In this document: in pieces, positions 29,828 to 37,321 of the stretch
How the letters are laid out: every line of letters starts with the position of its first letter
Numbering within the stretch: position 1 is the first letter of the stretch
From: a virus
DNA length: 64,000 bases
IMG/VR virus record: IMGVR_UViG_3300035126_001036
Span: 1 to 64,000 of that record
Direction: 5' to 3' (one strand)
The notes under the pieces: model-generated
The model's database searches: none
What the model was told of the DNA's origin: nothing
The model's input: the letters and a program-made list of their open reading frames with translations, nothing else
Translations under genes and position numbers: made by a program

Positions 29828-30069
29828 AATACTATAGATACCATTGTCCATCTAATCTAGGGTTGGACGTAACAAGAACTCTGAGCGAAGAACAAATTTT
29901 GTGTGAATATGGACTTTTCTGGTTTAATAAGATGTACCAGAAATATGGCAAAGAGTACGTGGATGCTAATTTCACCAGTAAAGATTGCATAGAAGATTTT
30001 ATTGTGGTAAACTGGGCCTACGAAGTCAAAGGAACCGGAACTTTTTTGAATGATTATGAGCCAGCATAA
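29824..30069 (+). CDS. 81-residue hypothetical protein
   Basis: MKYYRYHCPSNLGLDVTRTLSEEQILCEYGLFWFNKMYQKYGKEYV...SKDCIEDFIVVNWAYEV. A phage family recognisable by 'SEe.Il..Y..yW...m.k.y....CieDwivvnWA'. Starts in an ATGA overlap. Confidence 0.65.
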   Translation: MKYYRYHCPSNLGLDVTRTLSEEQILCEYGLFWFNKMYQKYGKEYVDANFTSKDCIEDFIVVNWAYEVKGTGTFLNDYEPA

Positions 30070-30394
30070 ACACCCTTACGAAAAAACACTGTCCATCATC
30101 ACACTCATAAGAAGCCTTAAACATGATGCTGGAATTCCACATAAACCAGTTCCAAGAGTATTAATCAAAACTCAAGACAACTTTGATGAATTTTTAGTGC
30201 TCGTTGGTTCTTGGGAAGATATTATGTTTATGGAGAAGATTGAGAAACTAATTTTTGTTTTTAATGATACAATCAATCCTGATAATGATGTTGCATTTGA
30301 ATGTACCAAAGAGGATGGAGCGAAAATTCTGGTTTCTCAAGAAGACTTTGAATTTATGTTGAAAATTACAAGGAGTATGGGCCATGGACCTTAA
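30056..30394 (+). CDS. ValRS-tail / Vs-like protein, copy 2
   Basis: 112 residues. LSIITLIRSLKHDAGIPHKPVPRVLIKT...LVGSWEDIMFMEKIEKLIF...EDGAKILVSQED follows valyl-tRNA synthetase tails (IR.iRae..ip..k...vlik, f...l.k.e.l, ...ga.i.ip...). Its length is close to the ~13-kDa T4 Vs protein that modifies host ValRS; the relation to Vs is a hypothesis. Copy 1 lies 230 bp upstream. The overlapping ATG at 30050 is an alternative start. Confidence 0.45.
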   Translation: MSQHKHPYEKTLSIITLIRSLKHDAGIPHKPVPRVLIKTQDNFDEFLVLVGSWEDIMFMEKIEKLIFVFNDTINPDNDVAFECTKEDGAKILVSQEDFEFMLKITRSMGHGP

Positions 30395-30404
30395 AGATAT
30401 TATT

Positions 30405-30462
30405 AGGACACTTGAACAACTGGCACACAGGGTATCCAGAGCTGTCTGTGATACCTTATAAT
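30405..30462 (+). promoter_or_regulatory. palindrome-hairpin-(-10) module
   Basis: Palindrome 30405-30426; hairpin GGTATC/GATACC 30431-30455; -10 TATAAT 30457-30462 (30 bp gap); gene at 30488. Confidence 0.68.
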
Positions 30463-30487
30463 GATATGAACCATCAAAGGAGAACTG

Positions 30488-30628
30488 ATGACCAAAACAA
30501 AAATGATAAAAGTGGATCAACACGAAGAGGATACATACAAGTATGTCGTGTTGGGCGATAAAGAAAGCAAAGGAGAAAAATTGGCGGTCGCATTTCTAAC
30601 TTTTAAAGAGGTAGAGAAAAATGACTGA
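30488..30628 (+). CDS. 46-residue hypothetical protein
   Basis: TKTKMIKVDQHEEDTYKYVVLGDKESKGEKLAVAFLTFKEVEKND; AAAGGAG precedes the start. Small beta-rich fold likely. Confidence 0.5.
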   Translation: MTKTKMIKVDQHEEDTYKYVVLGDKESKGEKLAVAFLTFKEVEKND

Positions 30629-30685
30629 AGAAGAACTAATGGTTCTTTGTTGAACTTGTAGGAGAACCATACTACTAATAAAACT

Positions 30686-30847
30686 ATGAAATACATCCTC
30701 CATTCTCTATTTAAGTATCCACTTCTTTATGTGGCACTAGATGGTATAACAACACTTACTGGCCTTAATATCTGGTGGTGTTTTCTTATCCTTTTCTTGT
30801 TTTCTATTTTTTATGATCTAGGAGAGTATATCTGGAATAATTATTAA
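30686..30847 (+). CDS. 53-residue membrane protein
   Basis: YILHSLFKYPLLYVALDGITTLTGLNIWWCFLILFLFSIFYDLGEYIW: two hydrophobic segments. Stop overlaps the next ATG. Confidence 0.5.
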   Translation: MKYILHSLFKYPLLYVALDGITTLTGLNIWWCFLILFLFSIFYDLGEYIWNNY

Positions 30848-31143
30848 TGGACAAACCAACTTTTCCAAAACCAAGATTAATTCGTGAAGATTTTTTACCC
30901 AATCAACCAATGAAAAACTATCGCATTAAAAAAGTAACCCACTTTGATATTGAGGGAACCGAATGGATTACTTATTCTCCACAGGTAAAGTTTTTATGGT
31001 GGTGGACAAACGTTTTTGATGGAGCACCATTAGGGTATTATGGGTTTTCAAAACTAGAAGACGCTCAAAAATACTTGTGTAATTACCTAAAGAACGATAT
31101 TGTAGAATTTATTGACTTTGACCCTTCCCGAGATTGCAAATGA
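30847..31143 (+). CDS. NYRIKKV-type small protein
   Basis: 98 residues; internal MKNYRIKKVTHFDIEGTEWITYSPQVKFLWWWTNVFDG matches the 21554 product, followed by GFSKLEDAQKYLCNYLKND. The inner ATG at 30910 may be used, but the TAATG overlap supports 30847. Confidence 0.6.
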   Translation: MDKPTFPKPRLIREDFLPNQPMKNYRIKKVTHFDIEGTEWITYSPQVKFLWWWTNVFDGAPLGYYGFSKLEDAQKYLCNYLKNDIVEFIDFDPSRDCK

Positions 31144-31418
31144 AAGTTTATTCACTTTACCACCACAACAAATTTGTGGCCTCTTTTCCCTCAAGAGATG
31201 AGGCCATTGACTACGGCAAATCTTGTGGTGGAGACGCCTGGGACTATAACATTATTGAAGAATATTTGAGTAAAACTCCATTCAATTATAATCCCTACCC
31301 TCTTACAAATCCTGGTCCAAGTATTCCATTTACTCACCCACCAGTAATATCAAAACCACCTGCCAGATTTCCTGATTCTTTTCCTGAGATCTATTGTGAT
31401 GGAGTAAAGGCCGGATGA
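31140..31418 (+). CDS. 92-residue Pro-rich hypothetical protein
   Basis: VYSLYHHNKFVASFPSRDEAIDYGKSCGGDAWDYNIIEEYLS is a small strand-helix-strand domain common in phage ORFs, followed by a Pro-rich tail (NPYPLTNPGPSIPFTHPPV). Confidence 0.6.
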   Translation: MKVYSLYHHNKFVASFPSRDEAIDYGKSCGGDAWDYNIIEEYLSKTPFNYNPYPLTNPGPSIPFTHPPVISKPPARFPDSFPEIYCDGVKAG

Positions 31419-32089
31419 AATTAGAAGACATCTTTAATACAAAGATAACATCTGAAATAATAGATACAACATACAAAGGATTTCCTGCGTCAATCGCAAG
31501 AGAAATCATTGAAGATTTGAAAGAAGTTTACGGAAGTCAAGCATTAGAAAAACTAAAATATATTTTGGAAGAGAGGTATAAAGATAAAATGACTTGTAAC
31601 TATTATGATTGCGGATGGTGCTATGCCCCAAATGACATAAAAACTAATGCTACTCAAGGAGAATGTACTTTTCCAGAAAATTGTCCTTATTTAAAATCAC
31701 AAATGACTAACCAAGCAAATTGTAATCATCGCACACCACCAAAACATCACGTTGATTATTTGGATGAAAGAATGGTGATTGTGAATGGAGTATCTTATAC
31801 TAGAGAGAAACCAACTCCAATCGTTATTCAAAAAGACGAGAACACCATTATAGTTGGTGGAGTGAAGTATCAAAAGATGCAGACTCTCACAATCTATGAA
31901 TTTCTTGTTCAATGTGAATATGGAGAATTGAATCCCCCTTATTTTGATTTTGATAAAAAAATTGAAATTGAAAATTACGCAGAAAACTTCTTAAATTATC
32001 TTTATGAGTATTGTGATGTAATTGAAGAAGATGATAATAAACTTGTCGTGAGTATTTCTAAAAAACAAATGGTAATGCCAAATGACTAA
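31415..32089 (+). CDS. Cys-rich protein with GVxY motifs
   Basis: 224 residues: helical N-terminal domain, a Cys/His cluster (CNYYDCGWCYAP...GECTFPENCPYL, possible metal site), then two motifs MVIVNGVSYTREKP and IIVGGVKYQKMQ, and a helical C-terminal domain. The I-v-x-GVxYxr motif recurs in the two ORFs downstream. Confidence 0.6.
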   Translation: MKLEDIFNTKITSEIIDTTYKGFPASIAREIIEDLKEVYGSQALEKLKYILEERYKDKMTCNYYDCGWCYAPNDIKTNATQGECTFPENCPYLKSQMTNQANCNHRTPPKHHVDYLDERMVIVNGVSYTREKPTPIVIQKDENTIIVGGVKYQKMQTLTIYEFLVQCEYGELNPPYFDFDKKIEIENYAENFLNYLYEYCDVIEEDDNKLVVSISKKQMVMPND

Positions 32090-32363
32090 CGAAAAAAAAG
32101 ACAATTATACTAGAATTACATCAACTCATCCGATTGATGATGATATTGTTATTATTAATAATGTCAAATATCAACGAGTTGAACCACCAAAACCACAGAC
32201 TCTTTCACTTTATGATGCTCTTGAACTTCCTTATCACACTATAGGATATATGTTCAGTAAGGGGCAAAAAGAGTTGATTTGTAATACTGTACGAGGTTGG
32301 CTAATTGACCACACAGTAATTGAAACAGAAGATGAAGAAAAAGGTTACATTTACTATTCATAA
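32082..32363 (+). CDS. GVxY-motif protein
   Basis: 93 residues: DIVIINNVKYQRVEPPKPQTLSLYDALELPYHTIGYMFSKGQKELICNTVRGWLIDHTV. Resembles the C-terminal third of the 31415 product, so probably a partial duplicate. Confidence 0.6.
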   Translation: MTNEKKDNYTRITSTHPIDDDIVIINNVKYQRVEPPKPQTLSLYDALELPYHTIGYMFSKGQKELICNTVRGWLIDHTVIETEDEEKGYIYYS

Positions 32364-32384
32364 AGAACAATTGCAAACACCAAA

Positions 32385-32447
32385 ATGACTAATCAAGAAC
32401 CTCCTGATATTATTGAAATCGGTGGTGTAAAATACAAACCTGGTTAA
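32385..32447 (+). CDS. 20-residue GVKY peptide
   Basis: MTNQEPPDIIEIGGVKYKPG. Same motif as the two preceding ORFs; either a micro-gene or a decayed remnant. Confidence 0.3.
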   Translation: MTNQEPPDIIEIGGVKYKPG

Positions 32448-32468
32448 AAAATTCACCTGGAGGTAAAA

Positions 32469-32744
32469 ATGACTGATAGAAATCAATGTTTATTGGTAAA
32501 TATATATTATGGTGATGCTGTAAGTAAATTTGATAAACTCCTCACTGATATAAGACAATCCTACATAAAAGAAAGTTTTCATTCTTCTGTTCATGGACAG
32601 TGTTATAAATTTATTATCATAAACTACAAAGAGCGAGAAGCAATCTCTTCATTTCTTTTAAATAAAGAAAATGTTTTTACACATAAAACCATCAGACTGA
32701 CTGATGAACAAGTAAACTTTTTAATTGAATTGTTTTTAAAATGA
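32469..32744 (+). CDS. 91-residue hypothetical protein
   Basis: CLLVNIYYGDAVSKFDKLLTDIRQSYIKESFHSSVHGQCYKFIIINYKEREAISSFLL: alpha/beta, strong GGAGG upstream. No family recognised. Confidence 0.55.
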   Translation: MTDRNQCLLVNIYYGDAVSKFDKLLTDIRQSYIKESFHSSVHGQCYKFIIINYKEREAISSFLLNKENVFTHKTIRLTDEQVNFLIELFLK

Positions 32745-33004
32745 AATCCTTTAACATCAACGAAACGGTTAAGGTTCGTCTTACAGAGTATGGTAAGAAA
32801 CTCCACAAACAGCAGTGGGAAGATTTTTGGAGTTCTATTGGTAGATTGAAAGAAAATCCTTATGAACCACCCGAAGAAGATGAAAATGGATATGCAAAAT
32901 TTCAGATGTGGTACTTAATGGAAAAATTTGGAAACCACTGTGGACTTTGTAAAGAACTTGCGTTTGAAACTGTGATTCTTATTGATGAAAAACATTTGAA
33001 ATGA
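32741..33004 (+). CDS. 87-residue hypothetical protein
   Basis: INETVKVRLTEYGKKLHKQQWEDFWSSIGRLKENPYEPPEEDENGYAKFQMWYLMEKFGNHCGLC: a phage family (v+vkLtd.G...l.......) seen widely in T4-like genomes. ATGA overlaps at both ends. Confidence 0.65.
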   Translation: MKSFNINETVKVRLTEYGKKLHKQQWEDFWSSIGRLKENPYEPPEEDENGYAKFQMWYLMEKFGNHCGLCKELAFETVILIDEKHLK

Positions 33005-33207
33005 CTTATAAAGACTTTATGAACCTTCCAGTTTATGCCATAAACGATTTACATAATATTTTTTGTTTAAAATCCAAGTACTCTATGGATTTTACGTCAG
33101 AAGAAAAACAGATTATGGAACATTTTTTGAGATTTGAAGAAGAGCAAGAAAAATCCAAAGAACTTTGGAAACAGAAAAATCAACTTGAGAAACTTTTTAA
33201 AAAATGA
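33001..33207 (+). CDS. 68-residue hypothetical protein
   Basis: TYKDFMNLPVYAINDLHNIFCLKSKYSMDFTSEEKQIMEHFLRFEEEQEKSKELWKQKNQLEKLF: helical. Last gene before the minus-strand tnpB. Confidence 0.55.
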   Translation: MTYKDFMNLPVYAINDLHNIFCLKSKYSMDFTSEEKQIMEHFLRFEEEQEKSKELWKQKNQLEKLFKK

Positions 33208-33256
33208 CTAAATCAAGACCCGAATAGTAATAAAAACCAATAAAAATCTAAAAACT

Positions 33257-34456
33257 CTATTGATTTTCTAGACGCTTCAACGCAGACGCTAAATGATGTT
33301 GGACACCATTTAGACTTACTTCCGCTCCACGTCCGTAATCGACATACTCTGCCGATGTTAATTCTTGACCCGAAAGGTCTAACCACCCTTTTTTAAGGAT
33401 GTTGATAGAGGCATTTAAGTCTCTATCGCGATGAGAGCCACAAGAAGGACAAGTCCATTCACGAACACTTAAAGGCATCTTGTCTTCTTTATGTCCACAG
33501 TTAGAACAGGTCTTGGAACTAGGGTAAAATCTATCTATTTTGGTCAAAGTTTTTCCGTACCAATTACACTTGTATTCCAACATAGAAACAAAAGTAGACC
33601 AAGAGGCATCACTAATGGATTTTGCAAGTTTGTGGTTCTTTAACATTCCAGAAACATTTAAGTCTTCAACAACAATCAAATCAAATGTCTTAACAAGTTC
33701 TGTTGAAATATTATGCAAGAAATAATTTCTTGAGTTAGTAATGTTTTCGTGTACTTTAGCAACTTTAATACGTTGTCTATTATAACGATTACTACCTTTT
33801 TGTTTACGACTTAAATGTTTCTGTGCTTTTTTAAGTTTAGATTGGTTCTTTCTAAACCATCTTGGGTTATTGATGACTTGACCATTTGATAAAGTCATTA
33901 GTTCTTTTAAACCCAAATCAATACCTACTACTTTACCAGTAGAGGGTATTGGATTGAGTTCTTGTTGGACTAAAATTGAAACAAAATACTTTCCGGTTGG
34001 AGTTTTAGAAACAGTAATGCTTCTAAAATCGGCTTCTTCAGGGATATTTCGGTCCAGAACAATTTTGACCCAACCAATTTTTTCGATCCTTATTGAACAT
34101 TTTTCTTGATCAAGTTTAAATCTAGTTTTTTCTGGAAGCCTAAATGATTGTCTATTGGTCTTTTTCTTGAATTTCGGCTTTCCAAGTTTAACCTTCCTTT
34201 TTTTGTTAAAGTATTGTTTCTTAAACTCAACAAAATCCATTCTTTTTTGTTGAAGTGTTGATGCCGATACTTCTTTAAGGAACTCAAACTCCTCTTGGTC
34301 TTTTAGTGTTTTTTCATTTACTATGGTACCATCATTATTGTTGAAGTTTTCAACTAGTTTGTTCCACACAAACCTACAGCAACCAAAAGTTTTGGCAAGC
34401 AAAATTTCTTGTTCTTTTGTAGGATAAATCCTATACTTATATGCCTTTAATTGCAT
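33257..34456 (-). CDS. tnpB: TnpB (IS200/IS605 type), intact
   Basis: 399 residues on the minus strand. AYKYRIYPTKEQEILLAKTFGCCRFVWN is the TnpB start; RuvC-I GIDLGLKELMTLSNG, RuvC-II VVEDLNVSGM, zinc finger CSNCG...CPSCGSHRDRDLNASINI with the RuvC-III Asp. All catalytic residues and the four cysteines are present, so an active RNA-guided nuclease is plausible. No tnpA accompanies it. The guide RNA should run off its 3' end (left on the + strand). The only clear minus-strand gene in the window. Confidence 0.9.
   Translation of the reverse strand: MQLKAYKYRIYPTKEQEILLAKTFGCCRFVWNKLVENFNNNDGTIVNEKTLKDQEEFEFLKEVSASTLQQKRMDFVEFKKQYFNKKRKVKLGKPKFKKKTNRQSFRLPEKTRFKLDQEKCSIRIEKIGWVKIVLDRNIPEEADFRSITVSKTPTGKYFVSILVQQELNPIPSTGKVVGIDLGLKELMTLSNGQVINNPRWFRKNQSKLKKAQKHLSRKQKGSNRYNRQRIKVAKVHENITNSRNYFLHNISTELVKTFDLIVVEDLNVSGMLKNHKLAKSISDASWSTFVSMLEYKCNWYGKTLTKIDRFYPSSKTCSNCGHKEDKMPLSVREWTCPSCGSHRDRDLNASINILKKGWLDLSGQELTSAEYVDYGRGAEVSLNGVQHHLASALKRLENQ
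33289..33313 (-). ncRNA. candidate omega-RNA hairpin in tnpB 3' end
   Basis: CTAAATGATG and CACCATTTAG pair with a 5-nt loop inside the last tnpB codons. TnpB guide RNAs overlap the tnpB 3' end; this is a candidate scaffold stem, not a proven RNA. Confidence 0.35.
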
Positions 34457-34680
34457 CTGCTCTTGAGTTTGTTCGCAATACTATTTATACAATTTTTATT
34501 TTATAAGGAGGAGGAATAAATCCCCCCTCCACCTGAAAGGTGCGAACAAACCAGGCATCTTTATTTAGTAAAGTTTTTATTGGAAATTTATTGATTTTAT
34601 GCATTTTTGTATTTATACCCATATTTTTCTCAAGATGTAAAAAAAATTGCCCAGGCATCCGGGGTTTTAGAGACCCCCAA
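34457..34680. other. tnpB upstream end and decayed intergenic sequence
   Basis: Holds the probable left end of the tnpB element (hairpin GGAGG...CCCTCC near 34507-34531, then CACCT/AGGTG) and, near 34650-34690, a degenerate copy of the DNA-ligase 3' end (compare AGGCATCCGG...GGTTTTAG...GACCC at 38155-38190). No gene seen. Confidence 0.5.
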
Positions 34681-34742
34681 GGACACCTGATTAACTGGCA
34701 CAATTGCTCATAACCACCTCCAACAATCCCCTAAACTACAAT
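34681..34742 (+). promoter_or_regulatory. palindrome/-10 promoter module
   Basis: Palindrome 34681-34702; -10 TACAAT at 34737-34742 (34 bp gap, longer than usual); gene at 34762. Confidence 0.55.
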
Positions 34743-34761
34743 TGCCTTAAACAAAACACCC

Positions 34762-35117
34762 ATGAAAACTTTTGACACTTTTGAACAACTAGATGGAATG
34801 CTTCCGTGTAAGAAGAAGCCTATCATTGTCCATTGTATTCAGATTAATGAGCCATTTCGAGTAAATAGCCTGGAAGGCGATTATAAGCAGGAAAGGTCGG
34901 TGATTATCTAATGCGCGGAATTGACGGTGAACTGTATATTTGCGACAAGGATATTTTTGAGCGGTCTTATGACATCATCGGTCAGGTTGAAATGACTGAA
35001 GAAAAAAAGAAGAAACTTATAAAAAAGTGGGAACCTTTATTGAATGCTGAAATATCATCTAATGCAACTGTTTTACTTATTGAACCTATGGAAACACCAT
35101 TTATCGAAGAAGTCTGA
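34762..35117 (+). pseudogene. GDYLxRG...DIFexxY family gene split by -1 frameshift
   Basis: First part 34762-34911 (KKKPIIVHCIQINEPFRVNSLEGDYKQ) and second part 34911-35117 (RGIDGELYICDKDIFERSYD) are two halves of one phage protein family. In the second frame the code reads back GKVGDYLMRGIDGE without a stop; adding one G at about 34893 restores a continuous protein. No slippery heptamer is visible. Both ORFs could also be expressed separately (TAATG junction). A paralogue at 54832 is split the same way. Confidence 0.6.
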
Positions 35118-35176
35118 ACTCCAATTGAAAAACTGGCACAAGGCTCATAAACACCCAATCACCCTTCTGCTACAAT
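35116..35176 (+). promoter_or_regulatory. palindrome/-10 promoter module
   Basis: Palindrome right arm AACTGGCAC at 35131-35139; -10 TACAAT 35171-35176 (31 bp gap); AAAGGAG and ATG at 35207. Confidence 0.55.
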
Positions 35177-35206
35177 AACAGAGTAAACAACAAAGGAGAT
35201 TTTATT

Positions 35207-35422
35207 ATGTATCAAATCGTTATCGCAACTCCTCTGGGAGAACTTGGAACCAAACCCTTCTCTGAGGAAGAAAAGTCTAAGGTTGAAACTGAACTTCTTA
35301 AAAGTCTTGAAAATCTTTCAATTCTACCTTATGTAAGTTTTGTACTTGAAGACGGTCAATATCTCTATATGACAAGGGATATGATTGGTCGAAGTGTCTT
35401 TTTTCTCCGAAAAGTATCGTGA
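35207..35422 (+). CDS. 71-residue hypothetical protein
   Basis: YQIVIATPLGELGTKPFSEEEKSKVETELLKSLENLSILPYVSFVLEDGQYLYMTRDMIGRSVFFLRKV: beta-alpha-beta sandwich typical of a small phage family ending in a strand. Overlaps the next GTG. Confidence 0.6.
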   Translation: MYQIVIATPLGELGTKPFSEEEKSKVETELLKSLENLSILPYVSFVLEDGQYLYMTRDMIGRSVFFLRKVS

Positions 35423-35688
35423 TTTTTGAATATTCAAATTCTTGGAATTCTCCGAGATTTTGGCTTTCACCAAATATTGGAGACGTTGTTGGGCAATTGT
35501 CTCTTTCTCATGGACTTGCTCTCGTAGAATATTCTCAAGAACTTTCTTGGACTCGTTCTATTGGTTCTTTTCTCGTCAGTGGAGACTTTAATGATGTTAG
35601 AGTCTTCGGTGAACGACTTGAAAAAGACTATTCAAAGTATTTAACTCTTACTCACACTGACTGGATTTATTACCAAAACTTACTATGA
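35419..35688 (+). CDS. 89-residue hypothetical protein (GTG start)
   Basis: NSPRFWLSPNIGDVVGQLSLSHGLALVEYSQELSWTRSIGSFLVSG. Coupled to both neighbours by 4-bp overlaps. No family recognised. Confidence 0.55.
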   Translation: MIFEYSNSWNSPRFWLSPNIGDVVGQLSLSHGLALVEYSQELSWTRSIGSFLVSGDFNDVRVFGERLEKDYSKYLTLTHTDWIYYQNLL

Positions 35689-36419
35689 TTATTGAAACTC
35701 TTCTTTCTCTGTCAATTTCTCACGCTGTTCCCCAACTTCCACCTCCTGTAATTTTTCAGGCCCTGACTCCTCCTGCTTATGCAAAGAGTTTTGGTGCGAG
35801 TAGTTCATCTTCTTTCCGTTCATCTTCTTCTTTTAGTTCTGGCTCGTCTTTTCGGTCTACTTCTTCTTTCCGACCCAGTTCTAGTCCGTCATTCAGTTCT
35901 CCTAGAATTTCTACACCACCTCCTGCGCCTAGGATTTCATCACCAGCACCCGTGAGGATTTCCACACCACCTCCTGCACCCAAGATTTCCGCTCCTCCTA
36001 AAGTATCTTCTTCGGCTCCTGCGAATAATATTGTTCGCATCAATAAGCAAACGACTTCTGCACCAAAGACAGTCTCTGCACCTCCAGTAAAGAACACTAT
36101 TTCTGCACCAAAAACTACTCCTACTTCCCCGGCTCCTGTGGTGACACGAGAGACTTATGTAGAGCGTTATAATGATCCTGGAATTATGGGCAACCCTTGG
36201 TTCTGGATGTATATGTTTGACAACAACCGACAATCTGCACCTGTTCAACAACAGGTTCCGACTCAGGTGATTGTTAAAGATTCTGAAGGAGAATCTGTAA
36301 AAATCCCTGAAAACCAGATGATTGTTCGTAAATACAGTCACAATCCTCTCCGAGAGTTTGCAGTATTCTCTCTTGGTGGTGGACTTGGTGTTCTTCTTGG
36401 TCGTCGTCTTAGTCTTTGA
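35685..36419 (+). CDS. Ser/Pro-rich low-complexity membrane-anchored protein
   Basis: 244 residues. N-terminal hydrophobic stretch (IETLLSLSISHAVPQLPPPVIFQAL), a long Ser- then Pro/Ala-rich low-complexity region (~38-150), GNPWFWMYMFDNNRQ, and a C-terminal hydrophobic end (FAVFSLGGGLGVLLGRR). Looks like an envelope-spanning or surface protein; the 'NPWFWMYMfdn' phrase occurs in phage membrane proteins. Function unknown. Confidence 0.6.
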   Translation: MIIETLLSLSISHAVPQLPPPVIFQALTPPAYAKSFGASSSSSFRSSSSFSSGSSFRSTSSFRPSSSPSFSSPRISTPPPAPRISSPAPVRISTPPPAPKISAPPKVSSSAPANNIVRINKQTTSAPKTVSAPPVKNTISAPKTTPTSPAPVVTRETYVERYNDPGIMGNPWFWMYMFDNNRQSAPVQQQVPTQVIVKDSEGESVKIPENQMIVRKYSHNPLREFAVFSLGGGLGVLLGRRLSL

Positions 36420-36429
36420 GGTTTAAAAA

Positions 36430-36687
36430 ATGAACAACGATGAGTCTTTTGGGCTCGGAATGATCGTAGTCCTCTTGGGTGCTATGGTCTTTGCATTTGG
36501 CGCTCTTATGGGTGCTATTGGGGGTCAATCTATTGGTGAAAAAGAAACCGCAATAATCGCCGTAAAAGGTCTTAACCGAATTAAAGAACAATTGCCACCT
36601 GGAACCAAAATTACCAATCCTTTTACAGATGAAGACCTAAAAAGTCTTGATTATGATGCCCAAAAAATCTTGAGGCTTTTTAACTGA
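36430..36687 (+). CDS. 85-residue membrane protein
   Basis: GLGMIVVLLGAMVFAFGALMGAIGGQSIGEKETAIIAVKGLNRIKEQLPPGTKI...DLKSLDYDAQKIL: one TM segment and a soluble tail. GAGG upstream; follows the Ser/Pro-rich gene. Confidence 0.6.
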   Translation: MNNDESFGLGMIVVLLGAMVFAFGALMGAIGGQSIGEKETAIIAVKGLNRIKEQLPPGTKITNPFTDEDLKSLDYDAQKILRLFN

Positions 36688-36743
36688 GCCACTTAAACAA
36701 TTGTCCACTCTGCCTTGTGGTAGAGTGGCTTTTGCCTTATGAT
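36686..36743 (+). promoter_or_regulatory. palindrome-hairpin-(-10) module
   Basis: Palindrome 36686-36708; hairpin CCACTC/GAGTGG 36704-36727; -10 TATGAT 36738-36743. The hairpin is nearly that of the modules at 24307 and 24627. Confidence 0.62.
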
Positions 36744-36772
36744 ACACTCATCACCACAAAGGAGAACTATTC

Positions 36773-37321
36773 ATGATTGACCTGTCCAAGTATATTGGCA
36801 AAAAAGTTAAATGCACTTTTAATAATGAAACTGCACTTTTCGGTGTGGTAATTCCTACGGGTAATGTACAATTTCCATATAATATTTCACATTATCTTTT
36901 TACTACTACTGGTGACGGAATGAGTATGCCTCAAATCACCGAAATCACCGAAATCACCGAAGTATCTACCATGAATGGACCCGCCCAACGCCATCCTAAC
37001 ATTAACCTTAATGATTTTAAGGACCAAATGTGTATTGTCAAGTGGAGTAATGGGAAAATTCAATATGATAAAGTTTGTTGTGATGATGAAGAAGAATCTT
37101 CGTGGGCTATATGCTTAACCGAAGACATATACTCCGATGGTAGGGTGTGTGGAACCGCTTCTCTTTACATCACCGAAATCTACGGTGAGGGGGCCTACGA
37201 AATCAAAACCAAAGAAACCTTTGATGAGCCAACCGATGAGGCCGTGGAAAAGGCAAAAGATGCAATTAAAGACCTTTCCGAAGAACAAATCGCAAAACTT
37301 CTTCACTCTTTGAAAAAATGA
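36773..37321 (+). CDS. possible tandem LSm/SH3-like protein, copy 1
   Basis: 182 residues: YIGKKVKCTFNNETALFGVVI and, later, LNDFKDQMCIVKWSNGKIQYDKVCC look like two 'L..y.G..v.v...ng....G.v' beta-barrel repeats, each ending ITEI; the tail VEKAKDAIKDLSEEQIAKLLHSLKK is nearly identical in the paralogue at 53967. A 9-bp triplet repeat codes for ITEITEITE near 36945. Overlaps the ligase start. Confidence 0.55.
   Translation: MIDLSKYIGKKVKCTFNNETALFGVVIPTGNVQFPYNISHYLFTTTGDGMSMPQITEITEITEVSTMNGPAQRHPNINLNDFKDQMCIVKWSNGKIQYDKVCCDDEEESSWAICLTEDIYSDGRVCGTASLYITEIYGEGAYEIKTKETFDEPTDEAVEKAKDAIKDLSEEQIAKLLHSLKK

Noticed and set aside
34485-34703. Minus-strand 72-codon ORF upstream of tnpB
   Set aside because: It covers the tnpB element end, ligase remnant and a promoter palindrome; no coding character.
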